Source: Alopecurus myosuroides (taxonomy: Eukaryota; Streptophyta; Magnoliopsida; Poales; Poaceae). Taken from it: a DNA stretch of 64,000 bases. Positions 33,201 to 46,404 of the stretch are shown piece by piece. The stretch is taken from contig CM054057.1 of assembly GCA_028641055.1 (NCBI GenBank), positions 324,762,941 through 324,826,940 on the forward strand, in the 5' to 3' direction. Each line of letters opens with the position of its first letter. Within the stretch, counting starts at the first letter, position 1. The notes beneath the pieces were generated by a model. The model made no database searches, was not told the origin of the DNA, and saw nothing but the letters and a program-made list of their open reading frames with translations. A program made the translations under genes and the position numbers.

Positions 33201-34323
33201 CAAACTTTTATTTTTGCAAGGTTTTGGTACTGGAATTTTCTGCAAATCACACATAGATCCCTGCTAATTACTTCTAGTCCCTGTAAAAATAATTTCCAAG
33301 TCCCTAGATTCATCAAAATGGCAGATTTGCACTATATTTTGGAAATTGCATAAATAATTCATTTTAACTCCAAATCCAACATTTTTGATATGTTTTCAAT
33401 ACCAAATTAAATGTTCTATCCAAATATAAAATTTGTTCACTGTTTTGAATATTTTAAATTGGTGAAACATTTGAAAACTTGTCAAATTCCCTTAAAATTG
33501 CAAAATTCATAACTTGATCATAAAAATTCCAAATTTCACAAACCAAATATGTTTTCCAATCAATTTTTCATGTACTTTCCAAATATAAATTTTGTTTGCT
33601 GTTTTGAATAATTTAAATTGCTGAAAACAACTGTTTCTTGTTTATTGCAATTAAAATTGCCAAAATAATAACTTGCTCATTTTAAATCCAATTTCCACAA
33701 ATGAAATATGTTTTCCATGCAAAATTAAACCCTCTTTCCAAATATAAAATTTGTTTCATGTTTTGAATAATTAAAATTGCCTAAACCATTTAATTCTTGT
33801 TTAATGCAATTAAAAATTGTTTATTATTGTTTAATTCATAATTAATTAATCCAAAGTCCAATTTCAAAATGTGAAACATGTAAACCAACTAAAATTTGAT
33901 AACCTTTTCAAATATCAACTTTGTTATTTGTTTTGAACACTTTAACTTGTTGAAAACAACAATTACTTGTGTGACATCAATAAGGAACCAAAATTCCTAA
34001 CATAACAAATAAAAATCCCACACTTGTTTTACTCCTTTTCCAATTGCATCTAACTTGTTTACTCCTTGTTATCATCATGCATGCATCATGTTTAACCACT
34101 TACACTTGTTAATCAAATGTAGATCATTGCTTCCACCTTAACCACTTGCATCCATATGCAATTCACATTGCATATGGGTCCAATTAAATTGTGTTATATT
34201 GTCAAGTAGTTTATTCTGATGCATCTATTAACATGACATGCATCATCCCATGTTTGCGCACCTATGCCATGATATTGATTGTTTATCTTTCTGCATTGTC
34301 TGTTTGCTTCTTCCCGGATATCC

Positions 34324-34399
34324 GACGACGTTGAGACCGACGATACTTTCGACACCCCTTCTAAGGAGTTAGCTCAGTACCAGGCTACTGGGTTTGCAG
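34324..34399 (+). other. Acidic coding segment (putative exon) in B 5' LTR
   Basis: Counterpart of 3520-3600 in E1. The core VETDDTFDTPSKELAQY ends in TTTGCAG followed by GCAAGT, in the same phase. The acceptor-like AG directly in front of the E1 segment is missing here. GTTGAG a few bases in is an alternative shared by both. Confidence 0.35.
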
Positions 34400-34707
34400 G
34401 CAAGTTATCACTCACATGAACCATCGTGTTCCTTTCAACATTGGTTACCGATACTTTCCGTTGTCTATTTCTGCTAGCCCTATGATTAGTTGTTTCTGTT
34501 ACGAACCTATCACATGAATCCCTTAACCCTGATATTGCCTCATCTCCCTTCCTACAACCCATTGTTTGAGCCAGTGTCTTACTAGCATGCTTAGGTTGCT
34601 TTTGCTCGAGTCTGTTACCCGTTACTTTCTGTTACTATTTCTATTATGTTCTGGGGGGCTCGATGTTTAATCAATCAATCATGCTAATGTTACTATTAAT
34701 AACAAAC

Positions 34708-35235
34708 TTGATGATAAGGCACCGGCAGGAGGCCCATGAGAGGTTTTGAAGCCTGCTAGTGTCGACCCTAATAGGAAAAGGGTCTTGTCTACTGATCCAT
34801 GATGAGCGCACTACCCGCATTTGGGAAGCGAGTATGGGCGCCCCCCTCAACTTGACCTGATTCGCATCTCGTCCAAATCGCCTCATTTAGTTCGTGTTTT
34901 CCATTTGCCGCATGCATGTTTTTGCGAGCCCAGGCCAGGGTGGAACTTTTGTAGTCGGCATATAGGGGGACACGTTCTTAGAGTGCTATGAGGGTCCATT
35001 TTCTTCTGGGCTCGATTAGCCGTGCGCCCAAGGTTCTTTGGGCTTGATGCGAAGAATGGTTGGTTGTGTTGAGTGCCCCGCTTGGTGGGAGGCATCCCAT
35101 CTGGCGGGATATTCATGAGTGTACGGCCAAATTGGTGCAACCCTGCAGGGATAATCTTCTCGAGAAGCCGTGTTTTCCGCGGTTATGGATTACTTGGTGA
35201 AAGTACTGGCTAACAAGTACTCAGGACAACTTGAA
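34708..35235 (+). repeat. Conserved LTR block (B 5' copy)
   Basis: By eye about 97 percent identical to 3913-4440 of E1, although the surrounding LTR sequence differs. Second copy at 40330-40857. Confidence 0.75.
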
Positions 35236-35626
35236 CATAATGATCAAACATGTTACACCCCATGATTAATAACTTGACTAGTAATAGGCTTATTGACACA
35301 ATAATTTGAACCATCATTATTACAACTGTGTGAGTTATCCTCGGATTGCTTCTTTGGATAAGGGGCGAGATCCAGGATGGGTTTGTTTGAAGTTATCTTT
35401 CAGTTGGTTACAATCCTCGATCTTATCTCCTTTCTGTTAGCCGGCAGTTGTAGTATGTTTCCGTAGTTGTGTAGAGCAGCCAGTTGCAGCATCCTTTATA
35501 TCCCCTTCCTTCCGTTGAACCCAAAGCATCCGTGCTTGGTGTTGACGGGTTACACTTTGGTGAACTGTGAGTCTTGCTTGCCAGTACGTTTATGTACTGA
35601 CCCCTTTGGGGCTGTGGTTTACGCAG

Positions 35627-35691
35627 ACGACGATTCCGAGGATCTACATGATGGCTACTACGTGAAGTTTGACGAGACTGCGGACGAGTAG
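35627..35691 (+). other. Acidic C-terminal coding segment in B 5' LTR
   Basis: Follows GGTTTACGCAG and ends YYVKFDETADE then TAG. E1 has YFVEFDETADE then TAG. The frame is open upstream to an ATG at 35467, so an unspliced 74-codon ORF is also possible. Copy at 41249-41313. Confidence 0.4.
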
Positions 35692-36166
35692 ATAGCGGAC
35701 CCGGGCAGGATCCGAGACTTCGTGGATGGGCTCCGTCTGTTTGTTTCCGGCCTCTTAGGCCTATTTGGTTCTTGTCTGTACTCAGACATGTTGAATGCTT
35801 CCGCTGTATTGTAATGATGTATTGTTGGGACATGTGTCCTCTGAATGATTGTATTTGCTATCTCTGCTCTAATGAGAGCCATTTGCAACTTATTTCAATC
35901 TTTTGTGTCGTAGAGATCTGTTGTGATATCAGTTGCTCAACGCCGTTGACGTACCATGTGTGTATGGTTTGAAGTACGTCGACGGAAGTGCCTTTGATCT
36001 CTAGTGGATAGTTTACATCGACGATGGAATAGCGGGGCTTGTGTTGTCGCGCATAAGCGCAGGCCTACCAGGAAGCTGGGACGTGGGAGCAGTTATGCCC
36101 CATAATCCAAGCATCTGCTATCCAGTTCGTACGGTGAGTATCCCCTAGAAATCAGGGTGCGACAAA

Positions 36167-36178
36167 TGGTATCAGAGC
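36167..36178 (+). promoter_or_regulatory. PBS of B
   Basis: TGGTATCAGAGC two bases after the LTR, initiator-Met type. Confidence 0.9.
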
Positions 36179-36693
36179 CTGTCTGCCCGTAGGATCCCTT
36201 TTTACTGGTCGCAGTTGAGTCTAGAAACTATTTTGTAGCTATATAGGAAAAATGAAACGCGAGAGTAGGAATTTTGTTCTTTTTCTTCTTTTCCCCAACC
36301 ACCCTCCCTTTTTCTGGTAAGGAAGTGTAACGTTGATTTTTCCCTTCTCATCTAAACTTTCAAATTAGGATTTCACGAATCCTGGTTTCTCTAGGATGGT
36401 TATATCTACTAGACCATAGGAATGGAGGTGGTTGTGACGTGATTTATCATGTTGCCTACTCATGATTGAGAACGGTGGCAAATAAGCCCCGGAAGCAGAT
36501 CCTCTATTCCTTAAGCAGTAGATATTGATCCTTTAGAAGCCCGGATGGGTTTTCCGTAGTACCTCAGGAGTTTTGATCTCGTTTTCCCGGTGTTGCTTCG
36601 TTATCCTGTTCTTCTCAACATCCTTTTCGTCCGTTGAAATCTTGTTGTTGTTTTCCACTTCAAATCTTCTACCGGCGTCTAATCAAAACTTCC
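36179..36693 (+). other. Leader of B
   Basis: About 510 bp of untranslated leader alignable with E1 5387-5740, including the donor-like TTCTGGTAAGGAAG near 36315 shared with E1. It also carries about 150 bp not found in E1 (around 36390-36540). It stops at AATCAAAACTTCC, just where the extra ORF of E1 would start. Confidence 0.6.
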
Positions 36694-37171
36694 CCGTAAA
36701 CTCTATTCCAGCTAAAGTGTTGTTTCATACCGGAGCATCAGAATCCTTTGTGTCAACAACCTTTTTCACAACATACAACCCAATTCTGGTTCCACTAAGC
36801 AATCAAATCACCGTTCACTCTCCCGGATCTCAAATGTTGACTTCCAAGATAAGTAAGAACAATCCAATTCTAATGAGAGGCCACATATTCCTCGTTACTC
36901 TCATGTTGATGATTCTGACATTGATGATTATTCCTGGTGTTGCATTGATGTCAATAACTCTGTTCCACCATTCTAGCCAGATAATCTATTCTACAAATGA
37001 GTCAAATTCTATCCAGCTATACACCCTCAATACAAAACCTCTCCCTTTACTTGAAAATGTTCCGGTGGTTTGCTAATTTCCTGACGTCTATCCAATGTGC
37101 ACGATGTGTTTCACGTGTCAAAGCTCAAGAAGATCTTCCCAAGAAGTTTCCGGACCTTTTCTTTTCTCAGT
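36694..37171 (+). pseudogene. pol: Protease remnant fused to pol end in B
   Basis: 36694-37075 corresponds to the aspartic protease of E1. [20 protein letters not shown] has His in place of the catalytic Asp (E1: FDTGA), followed by [16 protein letters not shown] and an altered C-terminal part. From 37076 it jumps to a short piece of the integrase C-terminal region (CACGATGTGTTTCACGTGTC), then to the last codons of pol ending in TTCTCAGTAG. The protease is inactive and no other enzyme is encoded. Confidence 0.85.
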
Positions 37172-37196
37172 AGGAATCTCGGGGCGCGATTCCTTC

Positions 37197-37205
37197 AAGG
37201 GGGGG
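37197..37205 (+). promoter_or_regulatory. Polypurine tract of B
   Basis: AAGGGGGGG directly upstream of the 3' LTR, in the same context as E1. Confidence 0.8.
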
Positions 37206-37210
37206 CGTTT

Positions 37211-40200
37211 TGTAACATCCCAAGTCTGAAAAATAGCCATTAGAATGTTTGCTCCCTGTTATTTTATGTTTTGCATCATGGCATCATGTTGGTTGCATTT
37301 GTTTTGTTTGTTTCCATTTATTTTCCTCTGTTTTCAGTTGTTTTCCATTTGTTTTCATTTGTTTTCCTTTGTTTTCTGTTTGAATTTCAAACCAAAATTC
37401 AAACCCTTTGTTTCATCCTTGTGATGTTACAATTTCCAAATGAATATTTCAAATCAAAACAATCATTTGTTTCCATCAAACCATAAGGTTCAAACTATTT
37501 AAAATTGGCTTTTAATAATTCAATCAATTCAAATTGCTTCCAAATTCACATCAAAACCATCAAACAACACCCATTTGGAAAATTATGAAAATTACCAAAC
37601 AATTCTTTCACTTGTTTCCAATTAAACTTGAATTTAAGAAAAACTTAATTGCTTAAGTTAAGTTAACCAATTAATATTAAATTCCCTTCAAATGTCAAAT
37701 AAATTGCAAGCAACACCTAATTTCTAATCTTTGGGTAAAACAAAACTTGCAAGTTGTTGCTACTACTTAACATAAGCATTATAAAATTTTGCCCTAAAAC
37801 TTCTAACCCTAAAACCTCTCTCTTTCTTCTTTTTCCAATCAACAAAAAAAAATATAAAACAGAATCAATTAATAAAAAGAAACCAGGGAGAGAGCACACC
37901 TAGGCCCAACCCAACTAATCTTTTCCCCTGGCCCGATACCCACCTCCAGTCATCTTCTACCTCCGTACGGATCACATCGGAGCTGTCCACGTATTCAGAG
38001 AAGGGAGCAGACGGTGGAGCTCCTTCCCCCTCCTCCTCTTAACCTACCCAGTGCCCTAGGGTTTCCCCTACTCTCTCTTCTTCCTCCCCCAGCCGCCATC
38101 CTCCCTCTCCCCTTCGTTTTCCTCCTCCAATTCCACTGTAACTTCCCTGCCTCTGAACCTGCAGAGATGGCCATGGATGTGCGGGCATGGCGCCTCCGCC
38201 CTAGCCTCCGCCGGCGCCATCCAAGCCCGGGAATGGAACCGCCATGGTGCGGGCTTCCTCTCCATGCCCTCGACGCGAGCCGGGATGCCCTATAGCGCCG
38301 CCGCCGTCCAAGGTTGTCGCCGGCGACGCCCTGTTCTGCCCCGAGCGTACTCCTCCATCTAGCCATCGAGGTGAGGCCCTGGACCCGCCCTACTCCCTCG
38401 TCTCTCCTCCTCCCCCTCGCAACCCCACCACGCACGGCCACCCCCCCACGGCGCAGATCGCCGGCGAGCCTGTCCGCTCGCAGAAGCTTTGAACAGCAGC
38501 GTGCAGTTCACGTACGTGCAAAGTTCAGAAAAAACGTCCCGCAGCCAACACCTTATCCACCCCCCGTCCTGCTATCCTATCACAAATCGCATCTAGCCGC
38601 ACTGGCAGCAGCAGCTCGCAGGGAGCCCTCAGGTCGTGGGTTCAACTCCCCATCCCACCTTTTCTCTGTCATTCTTTTCCAATTAATTTCAGTACAGCTC
38701 CTGACCGTTAAACCCCCTCTGTTGCCCATCTCTGTCAACACAGCTTCAGCAGCCCATCTGGTTTGGTTCCCCCAGCGCCAACAAGAGGTGGGGGGATCGA
38801 ATCCCCCCTCCCACAAATAAAACAAACTTTTATTTTTGCAAGGTTTTGGTACTGGAATTTTCTGCAAATCACACATAGATCCCTGCTAATTACTTCTAGT
38901 CCCTGTAAAAATAATTTCCAAGTCCCTAGATTCATCAAAATGGCAGATTTGCACTATATTTTGGAAATTGCATAAATAATTCATTTTAACTCCAAATCCA
39001 ACATTTTTGATATGTTTTCAATACCAAATTAAATGTTCTATCCAAATATAAAATTTGTTCACTGTTTTGAATATTTTAAATTGGTGAAACATTTGAAAAC
39101 TTGTCAAATTCCCTTAAAATTGCAAAATTCATAACTTGATCATAAAAATTCCAAATTTCACAAACCAAATATGTTTTCCAATCAATTTTTCATGTACTTT
39201 CCAAATATAAATTTTGTTTGCTGTTTTGAATAATTTAAATTGCTGAAAACAACTGTTTCTTGTTTATTGCAATTAAAATTGCCAAAATAATAACTTGCTC
39301 ATTTTAAATCCAATTTCCACAAATGAAATATGTTTTCCATGCAAAATTAAACCCTCTTTCCAAATATAAAATTTGTTTCATGTTTTGAATAATTAAAATT
39401 GCCTAAACCATTTAATTCTTGTTTAATGCAATTAAAAATTGTTTATTATTGTTTAATTCATAATTAATTAATCCAAAGTCCAATTTCAAAATGTGAAACA
39501 TGTAAACCAACTAAAATTTGATAACCTTTTCAAATATCAACTTTGTTATTTGTTTTGAACACTTTAACTTGTTGAAAACAACAATTACTTGTGTGACATC
39601 AATAAGGAACCAAAATTCCTAACATAACAAATAAAAATCCCACACTTGTTTTACTCCTTTTCCAATTGCATCTAACTTGTTTACTCCTTGTTATCATCAT
39701 GCATGCATCATGTTTAACCACTTACACTTGTTAATCAAATGTAGATCATTGCTTCCACCTTAACCACTTGCATCCATATGCAATTCACATTGCATATGGG
39801 TCCAATTAAATTGTGTTATATTGTCAAGTAGTTTATTCTGATGCATCTATTAACATGACATGCATCATCCCATGTTTGCGCACCTATGCCATGATATTGA
39901 TTGTTTATCTTTCTGCATTGTCTGTTTGCTTCTTCCCGGATATCCGACGACGTTGAGACCGACGATACTTTCGACACCCCTTCTAAGGAGTTAGCTCAGT
40001 ACCAGGCTACTGGGTTTGCAGGCAAGTTATCACTCACATGAACCATCGTGTTTCTTTCAACATTGGTTACCGATACTTTCCGTTGTCTATTTCTGCTAGC
40101 CCTATGATTAGTTGTTTCTGTTACGAACCTATCACATGAATCCCTTAACCCTGATATTGCCTCATCTCCCTTCCTACAACCCATTGTTTGAGCCAGTGTC

Positions 40201-41786
40201 TTACTAGCATGCTTAGGTTGCTTTTTCTCGAGTCTGTTACCCGTTACTTTCTGTTACTATTTCTATTATGTTCTGGGGGGCTCGATGTTTAATCAATCAA
40301 TCATGCTAATGTTACTATTAATAACAAACTTGATGATAAGGCACCGGCAGGAGGCCCATGAGAGGTTTTGAAGCCTGCTAGTGTCGACCCTAATAGGAAA
40401 AGGGTCTTGTCTACTGATCCATGATGAGCGCACTACCCGCATTTGGGAAGCGAGTATGGGCGCCCCCCTCAACTTGACCTGATTCGCATCTCGTCCAAAT
40501 CGCCTCATTTAGTTCGTGTTTTCCATTTGCCGCATGCATGTTTTTGCGAGCCCAGGCCAGGGTGGAACTTTTGTAGTCGGCATATAGGGGGACACGTTCT
40601 TAGAGTGCTATGAGGGTCCATTTTCTTCTGGGCTCGATTAGCCGTGCGCCCAAGGTTCTTTGGGCTTGATGCGAAGAATGGTTGGTTGTGTTGAGTGCCC
40701 CGCTTGGTGGGAGGCATCCCATCTGGCGGGATATTCATGAGTGTACGGCCAAATTGGTGCAACCCTGCAGGGATAATCTTCTCGAGAAGCCGTGTTTTCC
40801 GCGGTTATGGATTACTTGGTGAAAGTACTGGCTAACAAGTACTCAGGACAACTTGAACATAATGATCAAACATGTTACACCCCATGATTAATAACTTGAC
40901 TAGTAATAGGCTTATTGACACAATAATTTGAACCATCATTATTACAACTGTGTGAGTTATCCTCGGATTGCTTCTTTGGATAAGGGGCGAGATCCAGGAT
41001 GGGTTTGTTTGAAGTTATCTTTCAGTTGGTTACAATCCTCGATCTTATCTCCTTTCTGTTAGCCGGCAGTTGTAGTATGTTTCCGTAGTTGTGTAGAGCA
41101 GCCAGTTGCAGCATCCTTTATATCCCCTTCCTTCCGTTGAACCCAAAGCATCCGTGCTTGGTGTTGACGGGTTACACTTTGGTGAACTGTGAGTCTTGCT
41201 TGCCAGTACGTTTATGTACTGACCCCTTTGGGGCTGTGGTTTACGCAGACGACGATTCCGAGGATCTACATGATGGCTACTACGTGAAGTTTGACGAGAC
41301 TGCGGACGAGTAGATAGCGGACCCGGGCAGGATCCGAGACTTCGTGGATGGGCTCCGTCTGTTTGTTTCCGGCCTCTTAGGCCTATTTGGTTCTTGTCTG
41401 TACTCAGACATGTTGAATGCTTCCGCTGTATTGTAATGATGTATTGTTGGGACATGTGTCCTCTGAATGATTGTATTTGCTATCTCTGCTCTAATGAGAG
41501 CCATTTGCAACTTATTTCAATCTTTTGTGTCGTAGAGATCTGTTGTGATATCAGTTGCTCAACGCCGTTGACGTACCATGTGTGTATGGTTTGAAGTACG
41601 TCGACGGAAGTGCCTTTGATCTCTAGTGGATAGTTTACATCGACGATGGAATAGCGGGGCTTGTGTTGTCGCGCATAAGCGCAGGCCTACCAGGAAGCTG
41701 GGACGTGGGAGCAGTTATGCCCCATAATCCAAGCATCTGCTATCCAGTTCGTACGGTGAGTATCCCCTAGAAATCAGGGTGCGACA
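37211..41786 (+). repeat. 3' LTR of B
   Basis: 4,576 bp, almost identical to the 5' LTR. Differences seen include one base in the TTTCCATTT(G/A)TTTTCC run, one A-run length change, and bases near 37908, 37941, 38000, 40052 and 40225. Confidence 0.93.
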
Positions 41787-42941
41787 GTGGGCGCGGGCGG
41801 CACGGAGCGGCGTCCACGGGCGTGCACACGCCGTGCAACGGGTGGCTACTGGCTTTGGGGGCGCGACACTGTAACTAGGCGGCGAGGATGCGAGCTGGCC
41901 GCGGCGCGTCGTGGCCACAGTGCACGCGGCAAGGCGTGCACTGTGTGCCCGCAGATGTCTCCCCCCTCGTTTCCCTCTCTATGTCCCCCCTTCTTTCCTC
42001 TCCTCTCTCTCTCTCTCTGATCGACCAAAAGACGAATCCAATGCACCGAACCCAAGTGGGTACATAGGTGAATCGATTTTCCAAAGTCTCACCCTCCCAT
42101 TTGCACAAAAACATATAAAAACAAACACCCAAACTTCTGTCAAAAACAAAGTTGAGGAAAATTCAGAGAAGACTTAGCAAAATTTTGCCAAGTATTGAAA
42201 ACAGATTAAACCATCAAAATGTTCTCTCATGGTTAAAATAGTAAATGGAGTCCAAATTTGGAATTCCAAGTTGGAAAATGTTAAACATGAAATGAAATTT
42301 CAGAAACACATTTTTAACCCATTTTTTAAATTGTGGAAGGCTATGAAAACAAGGTGGAAAAAGGGTACCTTTCTGTTTTTCTCTATTTTCCAAATTATCT
42401 GTTGTTCGGTCTTATTTTCTTTCCACAAAAACTAGCATGCAATTTAATGTTTTCAAACTCCACTAATAAAACCAAGATGACGGATTTGTAGTCCACATAT
42501 CATAGAACAATTATATGACAAGAAAACATAAAATTGGATACTCTAACATACTGAAAACAAGTGCTAGAAAATGATATTTGGCTAGTTTTTCAGGGATAAA
42601 CCCTAATAGAAATATCAAAGGAAAACATCCATAAATTCAATTTCCATTTTGTTTCCTTTGATGAAACAAAGCCAAACAATATTGTTAAGTTGAAAAAACC
42701 TTGTTCCAATACTTGGAACAAACATTTAATCAAGTTTTCATATGGGAAACATCACAGAAACAACTAGTGATCAATCAAGAAAAATTGACATTTGATTTAA
42801 AAGAAAATGTTGCTTGGTTTGCATAGATACTCATGGTCACATACATATGTTGGTGCACACAAACACATTACAAAAAAATTTGTTGGCTCACAAATTCGCC
42901 TCCCATACTATTTTACAAGGTCCAAAAACTGGGGTGTGACA
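41787..42941 (-). repeat. 3' LTR of A, proximal piece
   Basis: Begins with the second GTGGG copy and matches 54010-55150 of the 5' LTR. It contains a CT-rich run near 42000 and ends GGGGTGTGACA at the PPT. No gene. Confidence 0.88.
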
Positions 42942-42955
42942 GATCTTCCCCCCTT
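42942..42955 (-). promoter_or_regulatory. Polypurine tract of A
   Basis: The minus strand reads AAGGGGGGAAGATC directly before the LTR start TGTCACACCCC. This fixes the 3' LTR and the element's orientation. Confidence 0.85.
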
Positions 42956-45900
42956 AAAAGAATCTCGCCCCAAGATTCGCAGGTCTAGTCCTTAAGGAAA
43001 CCAGGGAACTCCTTCTGATGTAATCCTCACGCTCCCAGGTAGCTTCTTCCTCAGAGTGATTCATCCACTGAGTCTTAAGGAATTTGAAAGCATTCCTCCT
43101 GGTCACATGAACATTATCCTCAAGAACGCGTAGGGGTCTGTCACGGTAGGTCAGATCATCATTCAAGTCAATGGTCCTGAATTCAACGTCTTGGTAGGTG
43201 AGATCCTTGTCAGGTACATGAAGACACTTCCGGAGCAAGGACACATGAAAAACATTGTGAAACGCTGACAACTCTTCGGGCAATTCCAACTTATAAGACA
43301 CTTCACCACGACGGTCCAGTATCTTAAAAGGGCCAATATACCGGGGTGCAAGATTTCCCTTGACATGGAAACGTTGCATCCCTTTGAGTGGCGTGACACG
43401 AAGATACACGAAATATCCAATGCTGAAAGAGACGTCGTGGCGCTTTGTGTCAGCATAACTCTTTTGGCGCGATTGGGCTGCCTTGAGGCGATCATGAATA
43501 ATCTAGACTTTCTCTTCTGCGGCACGTAAAGTGTCTACTCCAAAGACTTGACTGTCACCACTTTTAGTCCAGTTCAGAGATGTACGACACTTGCGTCCAT
43601 ACATGGATTCAAAAGGGGCCATCTGTAAGCTAGACTGGTAGTTGTTGTTGTAAGAAAACTCTGTAAAAGGCAGGTAGTCTTCCCATTTGGCTCCATAATA
43701 CAAAACACAAGCACGGAGCATGTCTTCCAAAATCTGGTTCACACGCTCAGTTTGTCCATCAGTCTGCGGGTGATAGGCGGTGCTAAAGGATAACTTGGTT
43801 CCTAAGTGCTTCGTGCAACTTCTTCCAGAACCGAGATGTGAACTGTGATCCTCGATCAGACACAATCCTGCTAAGGACTCCATGCAGGCTAAAAATCCGA
43901 GAAATGTAAAGATCAGCAAGCTGGTCTCCATGATAAGTGGCCCGGACAGGAATAAAGTGTGCAACTTTAGTGAGCTTGTCCACGACAACCCATATAGAAT
44001 CATTTCCTCGACTGGACCTAGGAAGTCCAGTGATGAAATCCATCCCGGCTTCATCCCTTCTCCAAACTGGCACTTTCAACGGTTGTTGCAATCCAGCGGG
44101 ACGCTGGTGCCCAGCTTTTACTAGCTGACATACATGGCAATTGGCTATAAACGAGGCAATGTCTCGTTTCATTCCATGCCACCAAAATCTCTCCTTTAGA
44201 TCTTGATACATTTTGGTTCCTCCGAGGTGAATAGAATACAGGGTATCATAAGCCTCGGTCATGATGGTCTGCTTTAGCTCAGATTTGGAAGGAACACAAA
44301 TGCGACCGTCATACGACAATACTCCCTCCGAGTCAGTGGCAAAACCATCAACCTTCTCCTTCTCCATGCGGGTCTTAATTCCATCAATACTCTTCTAGCC
44401 TTTCTGAGCTTCTTTGATTTGATCAACGAAATTTGGTTTAACTTCCATGGTGTCCAACATACCATAGTTGACCACTTCAATACCAAGCTGGTCAAGTTCT
44501 TTCCACAACTCAGGTTGCCTAATCTGGATCATAGCATTAAGAGAGGCTGGTTCTCGACTAAGAGCATCAACAACAACATTTGCCTTCCTAGGGTGATAGT
44601 GGATACTTAGATCATAATCTTTAATGAGTTCAATCCAACGGCGTTGCCTCATATTGAGTTCATGCTGAGTAAAGATATACTTCAAGCTCTTATGATCTCT
44701 GCATATTTCACATAATTTTTCCATAAGAAAGTGTCGCCGTGCCTTGAGGGCATGTACAACTGCGGCAAGCTCTAAGTCATGCGTGGGGTAGTTCAGCTCA
44801 TGAGGTCTCAACTGGCGTGAGACATAAGATATGACCTTCCCTTCTTGCATGAGAACACTTCCAAGACCAAGCTTAGAAGCATCACAATACACATCGAAAC
44901 TCTTGGTGACGTCCGACATAATGAGTACCGGGGCAGACACCGGTCGATTCTTCAACTCTTGGAAACTCTCTTCACACTTGTACGTCCATAGGAACTTACT
45001 ATCCTTCTTGAGCAATTTCGTGAGTGGTCTGGCGATGCTCGAAAATCCTTGAACAAACTCGTGGTAATATCTTGCTAAACCCAGAAATGATCTGACTTCA
45101 GTCGAATTGGTCGGAGCAGAACGCTTTGCCACATACTAAACTAGATCAGGGTCAATAGAAATCCCTCCTTCCGATACCACATGTCCAAGAAATCTGACTT
45201 CCTTCAGGCAGAATTGGCACTTACTCAACTTAGCATACAATTGATGCTTACGAAGTGTTCCGAGCACAATTCTCAGATGTTCTTTGTGTGATTCCTCACT
45301 CTTGGAATAAATAAGAATGTCGTTGATAAATACCATGACAAACTTGTCCAAATAATCCATGAACACTTTGTTCATGGGATTCATGAAATAGGCAGGGGCA
45401 TTGGTCAGACCAAAAGACATCACGGTGTACTCATACAACCCATTACGAGTGGTGAAAGCAGTCTTGGGAATATCGGTATCACGAGCCTTCAATTGGTGAT
45501 AACCAGTGCGAAGGTCGATCTTCGAGAAAATTCTCGCCCCATTCAGCTGGTCAAACAGGTCTTCAATTTTGGGCAACAGGTATTTGTTCTTGATGGTGAC
45601 ATCATTCAACTTACGGTAGTCCACACATAAACGACTGGTGCCGTCTTGTTTGTCCACAAAAATGACAGGTGATCCCCACGTTGATGCACTAGGGCGAATC
45701 AGACCTTTTCTCAACATGTCATCGAGCTGTTTCTTCAACTCATCTAACTCCATCGGATTCATCCGATAAGGCTTCTGTGCTATAGGTCCGGTTCCAGGTA
45801 TTAACTCAATAATAAACTCGATATCCCGATCTGGGGGCATACTGGGTAACTCCTTTGGAAAAACATCCGGTTATTCACATACTACCAGAACTTCCTCAAG

Positions 45901-46404
45901 TGTGGGGTTGGCTACACTCATGTGGCAGTGAACCTTTGATGAAGGCTTGGTTGCGGTGTAGGCAACTTTATCTCCATCACTAGTGGTCATAGAAATGGAC
46001 TTCTTGGTGCAATCAATAACACCCTTATACTTGGTCATCCAGTTCATACCCATTACTACTTCTATCCCTTGGGATCCCAGTACTATCAAGTCGGCATGAA
46101 AAGTTTTCCCTTGTATCTCCACGGGTACTTCATTGCAGACAAGGTTGGCTTTGGTTCTATCTCCAGGTATTTGTACTAACATAGGGTTGTGCATACGGGT
46201 ATGCTTCATACCACTTTCCTCGGCAAACGGCCTAGTGACACAGGATTGCGATGCACCAGAATCAAACAGTCCTGCAGCTGGTACAGAGTTGACAGGAAAC
46301 GTACCCATCACCATGTCTGGTGCCTCCTGTGCTTCACCAGCAGTGACATGATTCAGATGTCCCATCATCACATTCTTCCTCCTCATGACTAGACCTTGGT
46401 GCAT
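42954..46404 (-). pseudogene. pol: pol of element A (PR-RT-RH-IN-chromodomain), decayed
   Basis: Reading right to left: protease (LFDSGASQSCVT, 45871-46404); RT (45136-45840) with [16 protein letters not shown]; RNase H and RT connection (44395-45132) with [16 protein letters not shown] and [10 protein letters not shown]; integrase (43503-44367) with HHCC finger, GMDFITGLP, IVSDRGSQFTSRFW and TDGQTERVNQ; GPF-type motif YIGPFKILDRRGEVSY and chromodomain-like LKTQWMNHSEEEATWERE (42954-43409). At least four in-frame stops and one frameshift near 43790 break it. The RT active site reads FIND, so the first catalytic Asp of the xxDD motif is Asn. The integrase triad is still present. Confidence 0.9.

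Larger units (their letters stand above)
31588..36164 (+). repeat. 5' LTR of B
   Basis: 4,577 bp. The layout parallels E1: AT-rich start, GC-rich leader (32330-32870), two tRNA-like modules (32968-33040 and 33124-33200), a long AT-rich part, an acidic coding segment ending at 34399, the conserved block 34708-35235, and a second acidic segment ending at a TAG at 35689. Outside the conserved block and the last 700 bp it shows little similarity to the E1 LTR. Confidence 0.93.
31588..41786 (+). mobile_element. Element B: internally deleted Tekay-type LTR retrotransposon
   Basis: A 10.2-kb plus-strand element with ends TGTAACATCCCAAG and GGGTGCGACA and target duplication GTGGG (31583-31587 and 41787-41791). 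LTRs of 4,577 and 4,576 bp surround only 1,046 bp of internal sequence. PBS and PPT contexts are like E1. The internal part joins the 5' leader directly to the protease region, then to a scrap of the integrase C-terminal region and to the last codons of pol; extra ORF, gag, RT, RNase H and the integrase core are absent. By eye the LTRs differ at only about six bases plus one A-run indel, so it moved very recently (tens of thousands of years at the usual rate) despite lacking its enzymes. Confidence 0.93.
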
